Positions 11,473 through 24,510 of a stretch of 64,000 nucleotides of DNA are shown here, piece after piece. Location: positions 744,001 through 808,000 of the forward strand of contig NOWV01000009.1 of the NCBI GenBank assembly GCA_003344405.1, read 5' to 3'. How positions within the stretch are numbered: the first letter of the stretch is position 1; each line of letters begins with the position of its first letter. The stretch is from Trichoplax sp. H2 (Eukaryota > Placozoa > Uniplacotomia > Trichoplacea). Both the position numbers and the translations under genes were made by a program. The notes under the pieces were generated by a model. That model was given only the letters and a program-made list of their open reading frames with translations, searched no databases and was not told where the DNA came from.

Positions 11473-14400
11473 AGAGCCAGAAGATCGTAATGAAGACGAT
11501 CATACAAGCATCAAGGATAAGTGCGCTAGAGAAAATCATAGCGAAATCGAAAAACGCAGGCGAAATAAGATGAACGCATATGTTGCTGAATTATCTAATA
11601 TGCTGCCTAATTGTGGCAGCCTACCTAGGCGACCTGACAAGTTAACTATACTAAAAATGGCTGTATCCCATATGAAATCACTAAGAAAGGAAGAAAGTAA
11701 ATTTATTAATGATAATTAAATTTAACGCGTCATCTTTATTTTTGTAGTATTAGCGACGGATTGTTTGCAAGTGTCAATTGAAGAGGTTATATAAAAATTT
11801 TCATTGCAATTGTAGTGGAATCAAGAGCTGTGTGCAGATCGTCATTTTTATCTGATCAGGAAATTAAACAGCTAATTTTAGAGGTACTGTAACGATATTT
11901 GCTGGTATTGTAACAATGTATACGTATTTTAGTAATACATCGTTTTTTAATACCAATTAATTTGTTATTGTTACAGGCTGCAGATGGATTTTTATTTGTA
12001 GTTTCCTGCGATAACGGATCCCTTTTATATGTTTCAGACGCTATATCAAATGTTTTAAAGTTATCACAGGTTAATTGATAGAGATAATCGATGACACTAA
12101 CAAGTCTAAAATAATTTATGTAATTCTCATTAGATAAATTTATGCTTTATATTATAATAAAATAATGGTTGTCCTTGCTCGTTTAGAAAATTTATAACTT
12201 GATTTATTTATCACTTCAAACTTTATAATCATATTCAATATAATGAGAATAACTACATTGATTAAAAATAATTTCTTTAAATAATATAGGATGATTGGAC
12301 CGGTAGGTCACTGTATGAGCTCGCTCACCCAGAAGATACTTCTAAGATAAGGGAGCAGCTATCGGATAACGAAGTTTCTCAATTAACAAACGGTATTTTC
12401 TATTTAATGTAGTCTAGAATTTAGCTTAACTTCAATTGTTGCCATGTAATTAAGCAATAAGTTAGCTCTAGTTGGTAAATCTGATTACTGTACTTGTATT
12501 CTTTATAGCCATTTCATGCGGCACATAAGAAATAATAAGCATCATTGCGCTGTATATCAACCCGGTTTAACTGATATTTTTAAGTGAATTCCTTTGTACT
12601 ATTATCTATTTAGATTACAAAATGCGAAAGGATTGTAATAATCAAGGTAATAGTATAGTTTGACTTTATTTCTTAACTTTTCTCTCCGGATTTTTTAAGA
12701 AAGCATTATTTAACATGTCAAAAATTTAAAATCGACAGGAGACGACAGTATCTTAAATAGATCTGATTCAGGCGCTCGTAAGTCTTTCATATGTAGAATG
12801 CGGTACGGTAGCGATAACTACGACGTCGAATATGAAGAGGATCAATTTTCAAGTACCAATCCGAATGGTGTTACAACTAGATACAAAGTTGTCCATTGTG
12901 CAGGTTAAATACTTGTTAATGCTTATGGAATAGCGATATAGGTTATAATTGTTACATTTGGTTTCATTTCAATCACTCAATCAGGATATATACGATCCTG
13001 GCCACCAACTGGAATTACAGATGATGACTCCTCAGAAAGTTCTTTTTCTAGCTTTGGGAGCGAAAACGGTATTGGAACTTGCTTGGTAGCAATTGGTAAG
13101 CTACTGCTTGCGACTGCCCCTACGGTTGCAGATGAAGAAGGCACAACTTTTGTTTCAAGGCATGATATTAATGGTACTTTCACTTTTATTGATCAAAGGT
13201 AATAGAAAATCACAATTGTAACTTTTAGTACTATTAATGAAGATTTAGATATACACCTTTTATCTGTGTTATTAATAAAAATGTAAATACGTGATAATCT
13301 TTAGAATTACATCGGTGACAGGATTTCTACCGAAAGATCTACTAGGTAAAAACATCGTAAATTATTGTCACCCTAGTGACCGAGAATTGCTAGAAGAAAG
13401 TTTTAAACAAGGTCAGCAGATATCAAAACATAGTATGCGTACCTACAACTATAGCGAAATTTTATTTTTAACTATTAATAAATACTTCCATTTTCTACTC
13501 ATCTCTGCAGTGCTGACAATGAAAAATCAGAAACTTCGCATCAATTACAGATTTCGTACCGTTAATAATAATTGGATATGGCTGCACAATACGTGTTACA
13601 GTTTCTTAAATCCGTGCTCAGGACAAGTTGAATATATCGTCTGTGACCATCAATTGAATAAGTAAGCATTGTATTAATGAAGGTTGCATATGTCGCCTCA
13701 TTTTAAGTTTGTCCGGAAATTAATTTATTGTATGATTATTACAATTTGTGTATAGAGTGGCAAGTACTGAAACAACAACTTTGGATTTAGACAGCCAAGA
13801 GACGTCACCAACAACTTCGCAAGGTTTGGCCAATTATACTAAAGTAAATCCGGATGTCTACAAATTTGGAAATTCGAATATTCAGCGTGAGGCTGTCAAC
13901 CGGAATGGTCCATCCTTTCCAAATTCAGATAATAAAAGATATCGTAACTCAGATATTCTTAATAACCCATACCCTGCAACTATTGCAGACACATCCATGC
14001 CTTTATCGAGCATAACACCATCACAGATGACTTCAACCTATTCAAATTGTCAAACACGCCATGTATTTGTGCCTAATCGTGATGAATATATTCGAGATAT
14101 GGTTAATCTACGAGATTCGAATAATCAAATGCGTATATTTAATAATAATAGCAGTAAGTCCTCAATGAATATGCAACGGCAATCCCTAACTCAGAATTCG
14201 CCTTTACATACTTCTCCATTGATTCAACAATTAGGAAATTACGTGGAACCAATGAAAATACAGCAAGAAAATCGAAATGGTAGTTCGAAGTTCGCTTCAA
14301 ATTGTACTGTAGGAAGTAGAAATGCGAATATTTTAAATGACAATAGTTTTCATGGAATAACCGATGGCGTTGATAGTAATAACGTGCACTTAAGTTCACA

Positions 14401-14794
14401 GTGGAATGCTGATTGCGATAGAAATTTTGAAGGCCCAGACACTAAATCACAATTGTGGAAGAAACATAACCAAGTCAACTTTGCTACTCAGACAGTAAAC
14501 CAAAGCAAACGTATGGAGGCAAATAGGTATCCTCGCTTAAAGACTCAAAGATATCCTTCACAACAATGCTCACCATCTGCAGACGGTGCTGAATGTCGGC
14601 AATCTGGATTTGACCATTCTATAATGAGCCAATCTAAAGAAACATCCAATAACTCTCATGGGCTCAACAATCGAGCGATGGTATTCAGTCAGAATTCTAG
14701 TCCGACACCTCAACAGTCTGACATACCATTACTTGATAATTCCCAGGATTGTTCGGAGATGATACAATTTCTTGATGAATTATTTCAAGAGTAA
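11473..14794 (+). CDS. ARNT: ARNT-like bHLH-PAS transcription factor
   Basis: Nine exons join in phase: 11473-11696, 11816-11883, 11977-12069, 12290-12392, 12739-12903, 12985-13198, 13305-13432, 13511-13661, 13756-14794 (stop included), about 727 residues. The bHLH basic region reads [16 protein letters not shown], with the His/Glu/Arg spacing used to contact E-box-like DNA, followed by [22 protein letters not shown] begins [11 protein letters not shown]; later blocks include [34 protein letters not shown] and PAS-B with [12 protein letters not shown]. The last exon is a long Asn/Gln/Ser-rich tail ending in an acidic, hydrophobic FLDELFQE that may activate transcription. Family role: obligate dimer partner for class I bHLH-PAS proteins (hypoxia, xenobiotic, Sim-type) in the nucleus. 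bHLH and PAS wording match ARNT better than BMAL. The exon 7 donor (13433 versus a weaker one near 13411) is the least certain junction. The 5' end is not in these exons. Confidence 0.92.
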
Positions 14795-17700
14795 AGTTAC
14801 GAGTATACACTATAATCTACATTTAAAATTCGGTTTCATTGGAAATTGAAATTTGTAAATTTTTTGTATAATTCCTGCTTTATTATGTAAATACCAAAAA
14901 GCTCGTATAGAAAATATCTGTTTTATCTTCACGTTTCTTCAACCGAAGTAAAATTCGTAGATTTATGCTGTGAGGTAAACATTTGCCAACACAACTTAGG
15001 TACTCTGATGTGTGCTATATAAAACTTAAAGGAACATCAGCAGCCCTTTTATTATTCTAGCTAATGATATTTAAACTCCGAGTTACCGTTTGTAATATGC
15101 CGGCCTAGATGGTATTGATAAATGAGTCATGTTACCATAGGTAAAACTTTATACTCGATTCATGATTATTCCCTGTTTTTGATACTTAACTCAAAATAGC
15201 TCATATCGTCATAAATTTTATCTGTATTGTATTTTGTGTCCTTTTTATCGCGTACCTAAGTTGTTAGTGCTGCCTTGTCAGTAGAATTTCCATAAAATTG
15301 TTTTTAGGATAAATCGCCACCGTTACCTATTAAGTTATAGTACATATAAATGTTTATCAGGTAAAGTGTAAAATTCTAAAATGCATTGGAAAGTTATTAA
15401 ATAATTATTTCGATAGTAGAAAAATTAGTAAAATGCAAGATATGCCATTCCTTAGGTAATTTTAAAGTAACTTAAGTGATCTGATCAAATAGAAAAGAAA
15501 TTGGATAGGCTTATTAATTAGATAACTATTACTTATTATAAATTTCGTATGTACAGACGAATTAATTATTAAATATTGTTATAATAGTAAAATATGAAAC
15601 GGTGATAGTATTATATTGCTGTTTTTAAATATCAAGGGCAGTTGATACTAAAAATAGCACTTCTGTGGTATTTATTACTCAACGGTGAATCTATTATTTG
15701 TCAATGGTGCGCATCTACGGTATCTGTAAAAAATGTAGATGTTTTATACTATTCTACTAAGTAACCTTGTCTAAGGTTATGCAAGCAATTCTATATAATA
15801 CTAGAAATAAAATCACAATAATTTGAACGAAGCTAAAACCTTCGCTGATACGATATCAGTGCCTAAGGCGACTTTTAAGTATAAGTTGACTCAATTTTAA
15901 GGTGCTATCAAGCTGCTATAGTCAACAAGCTACAAATTTTGTATTGATGACAGAAAAGTGGGCACACTTGTAAGCCCGTTATGTTATATTGACATCGTCA
16001 GCAAAACCGTATATACTGTTGACTCTAATGTTCGTACAGTCGCACTGTATCTGTGAGTTAATTAGAAATGTAGCATTCTGAGAGGAGGTAAAGTTCTGAT
16101 TTAGATATTTACTTTCCAAAGGGCCCGCTACTACCTAAAGCTACATAAGATCTTTCGTGAAGCAGTTATGATAAAATTAGCTTAAATAAAGATTGATGTT
16201 TTATGAGTGGAATAATAATTAAAGGTTTTATTTGTATAGTGGCTAGAGGTATTTATGCAACATTTGTTTCAAAACAGAAACGCTATAACAGATAACGAAA
16301 AGTGTAGATTTAATTTAATTGCCTAAGCTCTTTTTTCAATAAACTATATTTTATAAGATTAGATGTTCGTCTGATTATTACAAAAATGAGCAATCTGCAC
16401 AACTGTAGTTTATCGCGGATATTGAAAATGCCAATTACTATCGTAACTGTAAGAATTTATTGATAGCTGATAAAATTTGTATGGAGGTTTACACCAAATG
16501 CTTTTACTTTAACACGAAAAGATTGTGTCTGGTAAAATTGTAACCATTGCAAAGAATTATATACTAGAGAACCGATTTTGCTCTAATCTTACACTGATCT
16601 ATAAATCTTTAGTAGATATTATTTATGATTAGACTTTTTTGGATACTATTTCATACAGTGTTATTTACAGATATATTCATTCTGAATTATCAAGGCTTTT
16701 GGGCAATTAGTAGTACCTATTCATGAGATGGTATAGCATGAGTTGTTAATTAATACTACTGTACTTTGCCTAACCATCTTTATTATCTAATTTTACACTT
16801 CTATCATCAATTTGATGATATGTGCAAATGCTTAATCTATCATATTTTCTTCACATATATCGAATATTACGTCGTTACAATTTATAGTAAATAAATTGAA
16901 ATATTAACAGGAAAGGGTGAGAAAGTAATCTTGTCGAACAATATACAAATATATACCAAAATGAAACTATAATAGCGGAATCATTTATTTACATCAATAA
17001 AATAGCATAAAATTGAAAAAAATTATTGACATTACTACACTGTACGTTAAGTAAAACCAAGGTAGGATAAGACATATCACACGCTAACAGTTTCTTAAAT
17101 TTTCTCGTACTAAAAGTGATAGCCCATGTCTCCTTGTATCTCTTGATATTATAGATATGAACATTATAACAAATCAATTACAACCGCATATGCATTCGTA
17201 AATATAGTAAGGTCCTATCACTAACACTCATGAACGTAATTCGTTATGCTGCGCAATCATGCCGTATACAATTGTTAGTATTTGTATTAGTCATCATATA
17301 GAATATATATAGTAAATCTTTATCAAAAAATAGAACCATATTCTTAAGTTAATTTCAACGTGGTGAGGATTGAAGTAATCTACTATTACAATAATTTTGG
17401 TTATGTACTTTCACGATCGAAATACGATAAATATAGCTATAGTAAATAATTAATCAATAAGAAAGTACAAGTAGATTTATAATTGACAAGATTTTCTTAC
17501 TTATTAACGAGGCCTTCCAAACATCCTTGTTCATTTTCAGCTCAGATATCTCGATTAATTAATCATTACTATACAAGCATCGATAGATGTTTAAGGGTAA
17601 TCTAAACTGTCATAGACTAGCATAAAGAATTATTCTGTCAATAACTAAGCTAATTAATAATAGTAATGTTTTTAGCTAAATTATGGACTAAAGAATAGAA

Positions 17701-17853
17701 AAAAATTTCAACCTATAACAGATTTCCAGTTGTGAAATGATTACTTAACTCCTTAGGCAATGTAACTAGAATAAATTTTATCAGTGTAATGAAATTTAAC
17801 ATGGTGTATAAATAGCAACGAATGTAATTGAAAATATGAAGAACAGATTTTAA
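14795..17853. other. Intergenic region between ARNT-like and HOMER 3' ends
   Basis: The two genes converge here. The sequence is AT-rich, with no exon, RNA gene or clear repeat that I recognise. A minus-strand open frame at 16989-17177 has no motif. Only a few isolated pentamer words occur (for example near 16740), so this convergent spacer is much poorer in them than the intervals beside gene starts. Confidence 0.6.
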
Positions 17854-20800
17854 CTAGCAGCTATATTCCTGTGGATTTAATAAGGAAGATATTTCCGCGT
17901 GTACGCTTTGTAATTCGCCAATCCGACTTCCTAAGGTAACCTGTAGCGTTTTTAACTTCAGCAATAATTTCATATCCGAAAGTTCTTCATCAACACCCGA
18001 AGGCAGAGAATTGATCTGTTCTTTCAACGTCTTATTTTCTCTAATTAGATCCTACGAAAATTCATTCGTAAAATTGCATTTAGTACCTTGATTCAGAAAT
18101 TTCATGCTCGATATTTTGTAGTTCTGGTTCATTAAATTTACCTGACATTGGCTCGTTAGCCGTTCATTCTCTTCTTCAAGGATTTCATGTCCTTGTAATT
18201 CTTTTTGTAATCTTTCAATAGTCTATTACAGGCCGGAAATTATCAACTCTATTAGTTAATTCGTTTATTCTTAAAATGCGCGTACAAAACAAAAATTTTA
18301 ATACAATTTCGATATTATTTTAACCTGAATATTAATTTGTTGTTGTTCCTCTAGCGTAGTTATTTTCTTATTACGTAAATCTTTCTGGTTTAACTTTTAA
18401 GATAGTTGATTATAAATATCATGATGAAAGTAATATTTTATAACAGAAATCAATTCACAGAAAATGAAATTTAAGGAAACAATTTTTGCATACTTCAGTT
18501 GTTAAAGCATTCTTTTGTTCTTCTAGTAGTTGAATTTTAATCTTTAATTGCTCATTCTCGTCTCTGTAATTTTGTAATAATGACGATAGTTCTTCATTCC
18601 TACTTTTTAGATTTGATATTTCACCATCCAATCTCCTTCGAGTAAAAAAGGATATTTTTACGGCGCTTCTTATTTTTCAAGTGAATTGAGACTAAATAAT
18701 GTATATTATATCCCTATGAAGGTATTTACCATTGTAATTTGGAATTATCCAATAATGGACTGGCAAGATCCTATCAAAAAAATAATGGGATCTTCGTTTA
18801 AATTACTTAAAATATCTTCTTCATCAGTATCAATAAACACAATATAAATATCTGTGACCAACTGAAAGTGGTTTAATCTACCTAAATAATTACAGTGAAA
18901 TAAGAAAGTACAAATCGTACATTGAACAACTTAAATTTTAATTTTACAATTAGCCGAATTTACATAACGTTTTTTCTTGATAACTTACTTTTTTATTCTC
19001 AGTTGAATCTTTGTTATATCCATTAGTCTCTGTTCCCGAATTTTGTTGCTGAGATTTAGCGGTAATACTGGCTGTCATTTCGTTAAATTTTTCGGCGAAC
19101 TACATTGTTAAAAAATTAGGAGTATCAAATTTACGAGTACATGATAAAACAATGTTATACATTATGTTGTATTACGTGCATACCGTGGATGTATTGTTAT
19201 TACAGTTACTGTAATGTACGTACTGTAATAAAATTAAACAGATCAACAACGGAAAGCTAAATCAAAAAGTGGAGAAATGGACACAAAAGTATACAATATC
19301 TTTATCTATACTAACTCGCAGCATCATCGGAGTCTGCCCTTATCGTAGAAAAAACAGTCTGATTAGGGATGCAATCTGTCGTCTGATTATTTTAGTTATT
19401 TTAAAATATATGTAAAATTGCAAAGTTAATTTTTACTAAACCGGTCTCAATTTAAGATATAGTCTTATATTGAGTTTTTTCTTTAATTGATCTTATAACT
19501 AAGAAACCCTTCGATAATGACAATACTATCGTATAACATATGTGTATATGTACACTGTACATACAGTATACAGTGTACACTGTACAGTATACTGCGTGCA
19601 ATATCGTAAATTAATATTCATCGTGGTCGTACATACCTGGTACTCAAGAACTGATACGGAATTGTTATAACAATAAGTAATTTAGTATTTACAGTACGCG
19701 AATATTAGCTTTTAACATCTTGAAAAGTAAATAGTTTCAATTTAAACTATTACTAGACCATTGTCAAATAGGCAGTTAAACCAAATTGATGGTAACATAT
19801 TGCAATAAAGGAAAATTCACGTCATCGTGGTGTTTAATTGAAAATGTATTGTATCATATCACGCCATCTTCTCAATTATAAAAATAAACAATTATGTAAC
19901 CACTCATCTTCTGCTTTCATGATGCATACAGTACTCTTATATAGACATATATACCATCTTTCTTTTTGCCAGATTATGTATAATCATAATTTATAACATT
20001 ATAAAGGATATTATAAATTTTGAATAAAGTTATGTAAAAGGAAAGCTGATAGATTTCTATATTACTTATAATCTTCTGTAATTATCAGTAGATAAGTAGT
20101 GTACTCTCACAATTGTGTCGATATCCATATTTCAATGTTTTATGTGTATGATTATTACAATATATAACAGAGAAAGGTTATACTTCGCTAATTATCATCC
20201 AAGATAGGAAGCGCAATATAAGTATATCTCCTTGATTCTTATTGTCAAAATTTACCTTATGGTCACTTTGTTTCGTTAGTAATAATTACTTAATCATATA
20301 GCACATAATTACTTGTACAAACCCGCATAATAAGACTCTATAAAGTATATTAAATATGTATCTTTAAATACTTAAAGTCTGTTTGTTTGGTAATACAAAG
20401 AGAAAAAAATAAACATGAATCACTTCACATCTTCATCCTTCGATAGTAGTCTGTGTTACATCACATTATTTAGGCAGATTTAATATACTGTATAGTATAA
20501 AGACATGTTAATAATATCATATAAACGATTAGACGTCTTTTCGTTATATTTAGCTTAATGTATCGCTATTTGTACGAAAACGAAGGATGTAAAGATTTTT
20601 GAAAAAGAATCATTACGAAGTATGTCTTTTTGTTTAAACAGAACAACATGATCACAAGAAACTAAACATATGAAATATAAGATATAGTATTCTGATGATG
20701 ATAGAAAAAGGATGCTAGGTTTCATAATTAACAGAGAGCTAGATAATATTGATAGATCTCTATCCTATTCTATTGACGATCTATAATTGTACTACAACCA

Positions 20801-23800
20801 TGCATTGTAAATTATCTTAAGTAGGCTTCGTAATGCATAAATGTAGTAGTTTAATTTCTGATTCGGGCGGTATAGGTCGTAGCTAATAATTTGTTCAAAT
20901 TGAATCTATATACCAGTTACTTTTTAAAATACCCTTTAAACTGACTACGTCCGACGAGTAAGACCATATTATAATAAATATATCTAAGATCCATTAACAG
21001 AGAAATGAATAAATGACTAAAAAATTTAATGTACAATATAATGATACTTTTATATAAATGTATATCTCATAAACTATGGAAATAATGATAGTGCGAAGAA
21101 ACAGTTATAAGTGATACTATATTAGATGAAGGTAAAAGGATCTACTAGCAGCAATAGTATTGATAAAGCTAGAAACTGTGCCCTAATTCATACATTCTCG
21201 GAGTTAGTAAAGCATTGTGGAGGGATTGAGGAACTTAAAAATAATAAATTCTACAAAAATTGCAACACAAACACCTTAAATTATCATAACGTTTAATTAC
21301 TACTGTCCTCTTTAACTTACCTTATTTAAATCGCTTTCGGAGGAGAATCCTAATCCATAGACAGTATTAGCTCTAGCATCTGACCATTGTCCAAATTTGG
21401 CCGATGTTTTCATGAAATGCATATTCTGTGTTATACTGCTATTTACAATGACCTAAATGAAAGAAAGAAAGTAATCATTAGAAATGGAAAGATTTAATTC
21501 GTAGAGAAATTCGGTAAAATAATCTCGTACATATAGGCGTAATACAAAGGCGTGAATTTGAAATTGTTGTGAAAGATTGGTATGCATAGATTAGTGAAGT
21601 AACTACCGTTCACGTTATCGAGCGTTGGGCACTTTTCGACTTTTTGAGTTAAGCACAATGATGCAAATCAATTGAAACTAACAAATTACAATTATTCGTA
21701 ATTATCCAGTTGATTGACTACTCGTATACCATCATATGAGCCGTATACCGGATTCGCATATCATCCCATGAGCCGGAATGGGACATAAGAATACGCATGA
21801 AGCTAAGTGAAAGAAATTAGCTGAATCATGTTGTAAAGATAGATCTTTATTACAGTATCAATATGGAACTAAGATAATTATAGTAAGATCAAATGTTGAA
21901 TTTTTGACGTAAAAATTATATCATATTTTAAACTACTGAATTTTCTGATTTGCCAAGTAGTCTATAAATGAGTTGTGAAAATTACAACGCGCGTATAATT
22001 GTAATGTACGCGTCTACATTGTATTGCGTCGATTTACGAGTACAGTATTGTAACAAAGTAAGATCATCGTAATCGTGTTGTTAATACTTATGTAAATCTC
22101 TATTAATTTTTAGTGTTGTTTCTGTCAAAGTAATTTCAATATCCGGCATGAAGAATTTTTACTTCTTACAACATTGTTCTATGTTTGATAAAAAAATTAT
22201 TGTCATAGGCGACTATTATTTAGTACAATACTATCAAAATGATACCAAAAAATTAATGACTATCGCCGTTTAATCTCAGATTCAGTGCTAAGTAACTGAC
22301 TGTCCAAATCCTAAATAGTAAAGATGACGGCTGATTGTACGAAACGGCGAAATAGTAAAATTGTAGTAAACAATTGCTAATCATGCTAGTATACAACACC
22401 AACAATTAAAATATAACTATTTTTACTTCCTGGTAATAAAGAAAACTAGTTAATAGGCAGTGTATCGACTTAACTTTTGTTACTTTAACTCAAGCAACCA
22501 TGTAAAATCCAGACTATTAAAGTCATTTCAACTAGATTTTATCGTCATACTCGTATCTAATTATAATTAACAGTCTTGAACTAGGTGTATGTTATATAAG
22601 TAAGGGAAGAAAATTACACTTTAGGCATTAAGGCAAAACCCAGCAGTATTTGTTTTTATAACTACAGTCTATGGGTCACAGTACTGTACTAATACTTTTA
22701 TTTATACTTACGCCCCATAATAACGGTACCGTAGGCGAAGCCGAAAATATCTTTTATTAGATTGCGTGATCATGGTCAAATAGAGCAATTAACAAAAAGT
22801 TAAAAAAACTGATGCTTGGTTGTATATTGCTGCTCACTGCCTTCACTGCATTCTTTTAGTGCTCCGTGACTGCATGTCTGATAATTATAATTACTTGTCG
22901 ATAAAAGGATCAATAGTCCTAATCCCAATTCCTTAGCAAGTACCGTATACTTAAATGCTATTGTAGGCTTGCGTTATATTATGTCTGCGATCAGCGTTTA
23001 TTATAATTATTAGCGAATAGAGAAACCAAGGATTACGCATATTACTCTAGAATATGCACGTACATCTATATGTTAAGATATGCACATACGAGTAGCCTAC
23101 TACTTTACAAGTACAGTACAGTACACTATATCAGCAGTTGATTAGTTCATGGTATTCTTTAGCTGCAGTGATCAAATATACTCCTATGCTATCTATGGCT
23201 ATTATTATATGTAATATATCACTCAACATCGTATAATCCAAAAGTTGTACTGAAACTACATGTCTTTTACGCAAAATACAGCATAAAGCCCGATTAATTT
23301 ATAAGAAAGAATTTTATTATTATTGTCCTTGTATTACGAGTATCGAAGCTAACTTTTAAATATCGTATGTAGGTACAAGTAGTGATGCATCGACGATCTA
23401 CTATACTGCACTATCAAAGTGATAGTAGATACAGCATTGATGTTTTTATACTGCATACCTTGGTACCGTCGACGGAAATTATTCTGTGATGACTACGCAT
23501 TGGGTCGCAATAAAACGATACTGGTACTGCTAGCTTGGAAGAAGGCAGCCATGACTTTTTCGTTTCTGGATCGATCTCGAAGACATGAGCAGAAGTGGTG
23601 AATAGAGGTTGTTCTCTGGAAGTTAAAAATGATAATAATTATATAATTATATAATGCTACCAATAGGTGGCATCTTAATGTCGATTTTATAATTCTAAGA
23701 TTACGGATAGGAAAGGATAGGAAGCAATTTAGTCCGTTTGTATATATCTACAGTAATCACTGACTCGTGTATTTACTCGTACAGTCGCACTTGGGGTTGA

Positions 23801-24141
23801 CCAGCGTGACTTATTAACTACGCCACCATAATATTTTAAGAGAGTAAACGATTACTATTACGTAAACAAAAACGAATTCGCATGTCATGAATATATACTA
23901 GAGTTAACATTTTATAGTATTCCTTATTCTAGTTCAATGGCATCAGTTGCTAATCTCGTTATCATTCTTCTGCTTTCCTGCATTAAAGGGAGCAGAAAAC
24001 TTGTGTGTATCGTGTATTTTCAAGTATTTGTGATGTGTTGACTATTAATACTGTATCATGAATTAGCCATCATCTATTTATTTTTACAGATATATTCCGA
24101 TATTAAAGAGCAAAGATATCGGTAGTGCATACTTACCCCAT
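17854..24141 (-). CDS. HOMER: HOMER, EVH1 and coiled-coil scaffold protein
   Basis: Nine exons on the minus strand, all in phase: 24137-24141, 23459-23615, 21321-21452, 18989-19099, 18730-18770, 18494-18635, 18325-18384, 18142-18222, 17854-18051 (stop 17854-17856), 308 residues. The start exon encodes only Met-Gly (ATGGG before GTAAGT); the next continues [16 protein letters not shown]. The EVH1 domain (1-110) aligns without gaps to vertebrate Homer and keeps the ligand-groove residues F14, W24, F74 and G89; [28 protein letters not shown] and FAEKF are diagnostic. The C-terminal half (about 148-308) is Leu/Glu/Gln-rich coiled coil, as in the tetramerising tail of long Homers. Family role: EVH1 binds proline-rich PPxxF-type ligands (mGluR, IP3R, RyR, Shank), linking calcium stores to the membrane. 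It is slightly shorter than vertebrate long forms. Introns 1 to 3 are long (521 bp, 2.0 kb, 2.2 kb). Confidence 0.95.
19100..21320. other. HOMER intron 3
   Basis: A 2.2-kb intron between the EVH1-encoding exons and the FAEKF exon. It carries a pentamer-repeat patch at about 19545-19600 containing both CTGTA and CAGTA units, and otherwise plain AT-rich sequence. Confidence 0.7.
21453..23458. other. HOMER intron 2
   Basis: A 2.0-kb intron inside the EVH1 coding region. It contains an imperfect short repeat of CATGAGCCG/ATATGAGCCG at about 21730-21775 and a small pentamer patch near 23110-23125. No coding signal is seen. Confidence 0.7.
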
Positions 24142-24309
24142 AATGTAAAATATGCGTAAAAAGTGACTACTGTAATGTACTGAAATCTATCCTTCACGGC
24201 CACGTACTTCCAAGTAAATTTAGCTCATTTAACGAGTAGAGTTTTATCACTTATTTTATCGTGCCGCCCTATATATACTACAGTTTTAATTTGCTTTGGA
24301 AGTTATACT

Positions 24310-24480
24310 GAAGTACAGTATACAGTAACTGTACTGTATTGTACTGCACAGTACAGTACATTGTACTGTACAGTACATGCACGCCAGTACAGTACAGTAC
24401 AGATCGAAACCAGACGACTTTTGTTTGACTACAGTACTGTACACAGCGTGCAGTCATAGACTACTAAATACAGTACAGTG
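24310..24480. repeat. CTGTA/CAGTA pentamer array near the HOMER 5' end
   Basis: Runs of CTGTA and CAGTA in one register with few interruptions, starting about 170 bp upstream of the HOMER ATG. Several unit switches give palindromic GTACTGTACAGTAC-type words. Confidence 0.8.
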
Positions 24481-24481
24481 T

Positions 24482-24510
24482 GTACATCCCGGGACACGCC
24501 CGGGATGTAC
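24482..24510. repeat. Perfect 12-bp inverted repeat, GC-rich hairpin
   Basis: GTACATCCCGGG, a 5-base spacer ACACG, then CCCGGGATGTAC. The stem is perfect and GC-rich in an AT-rich setting. Confidence 0.85.

Noticed and set aside
14139-14399. 86-codon minus-strand frame
   Set aside because: Shadow of the ARNT-like last exon.
18771-18860. Possible extra HOMER exon (reads DTDEEDIL on the minus strand)
   Set aside because: No donor gives the phase needed to meet the next exon, whereas exon 18989-19099 joins 18730-18770 directly in phase 0.
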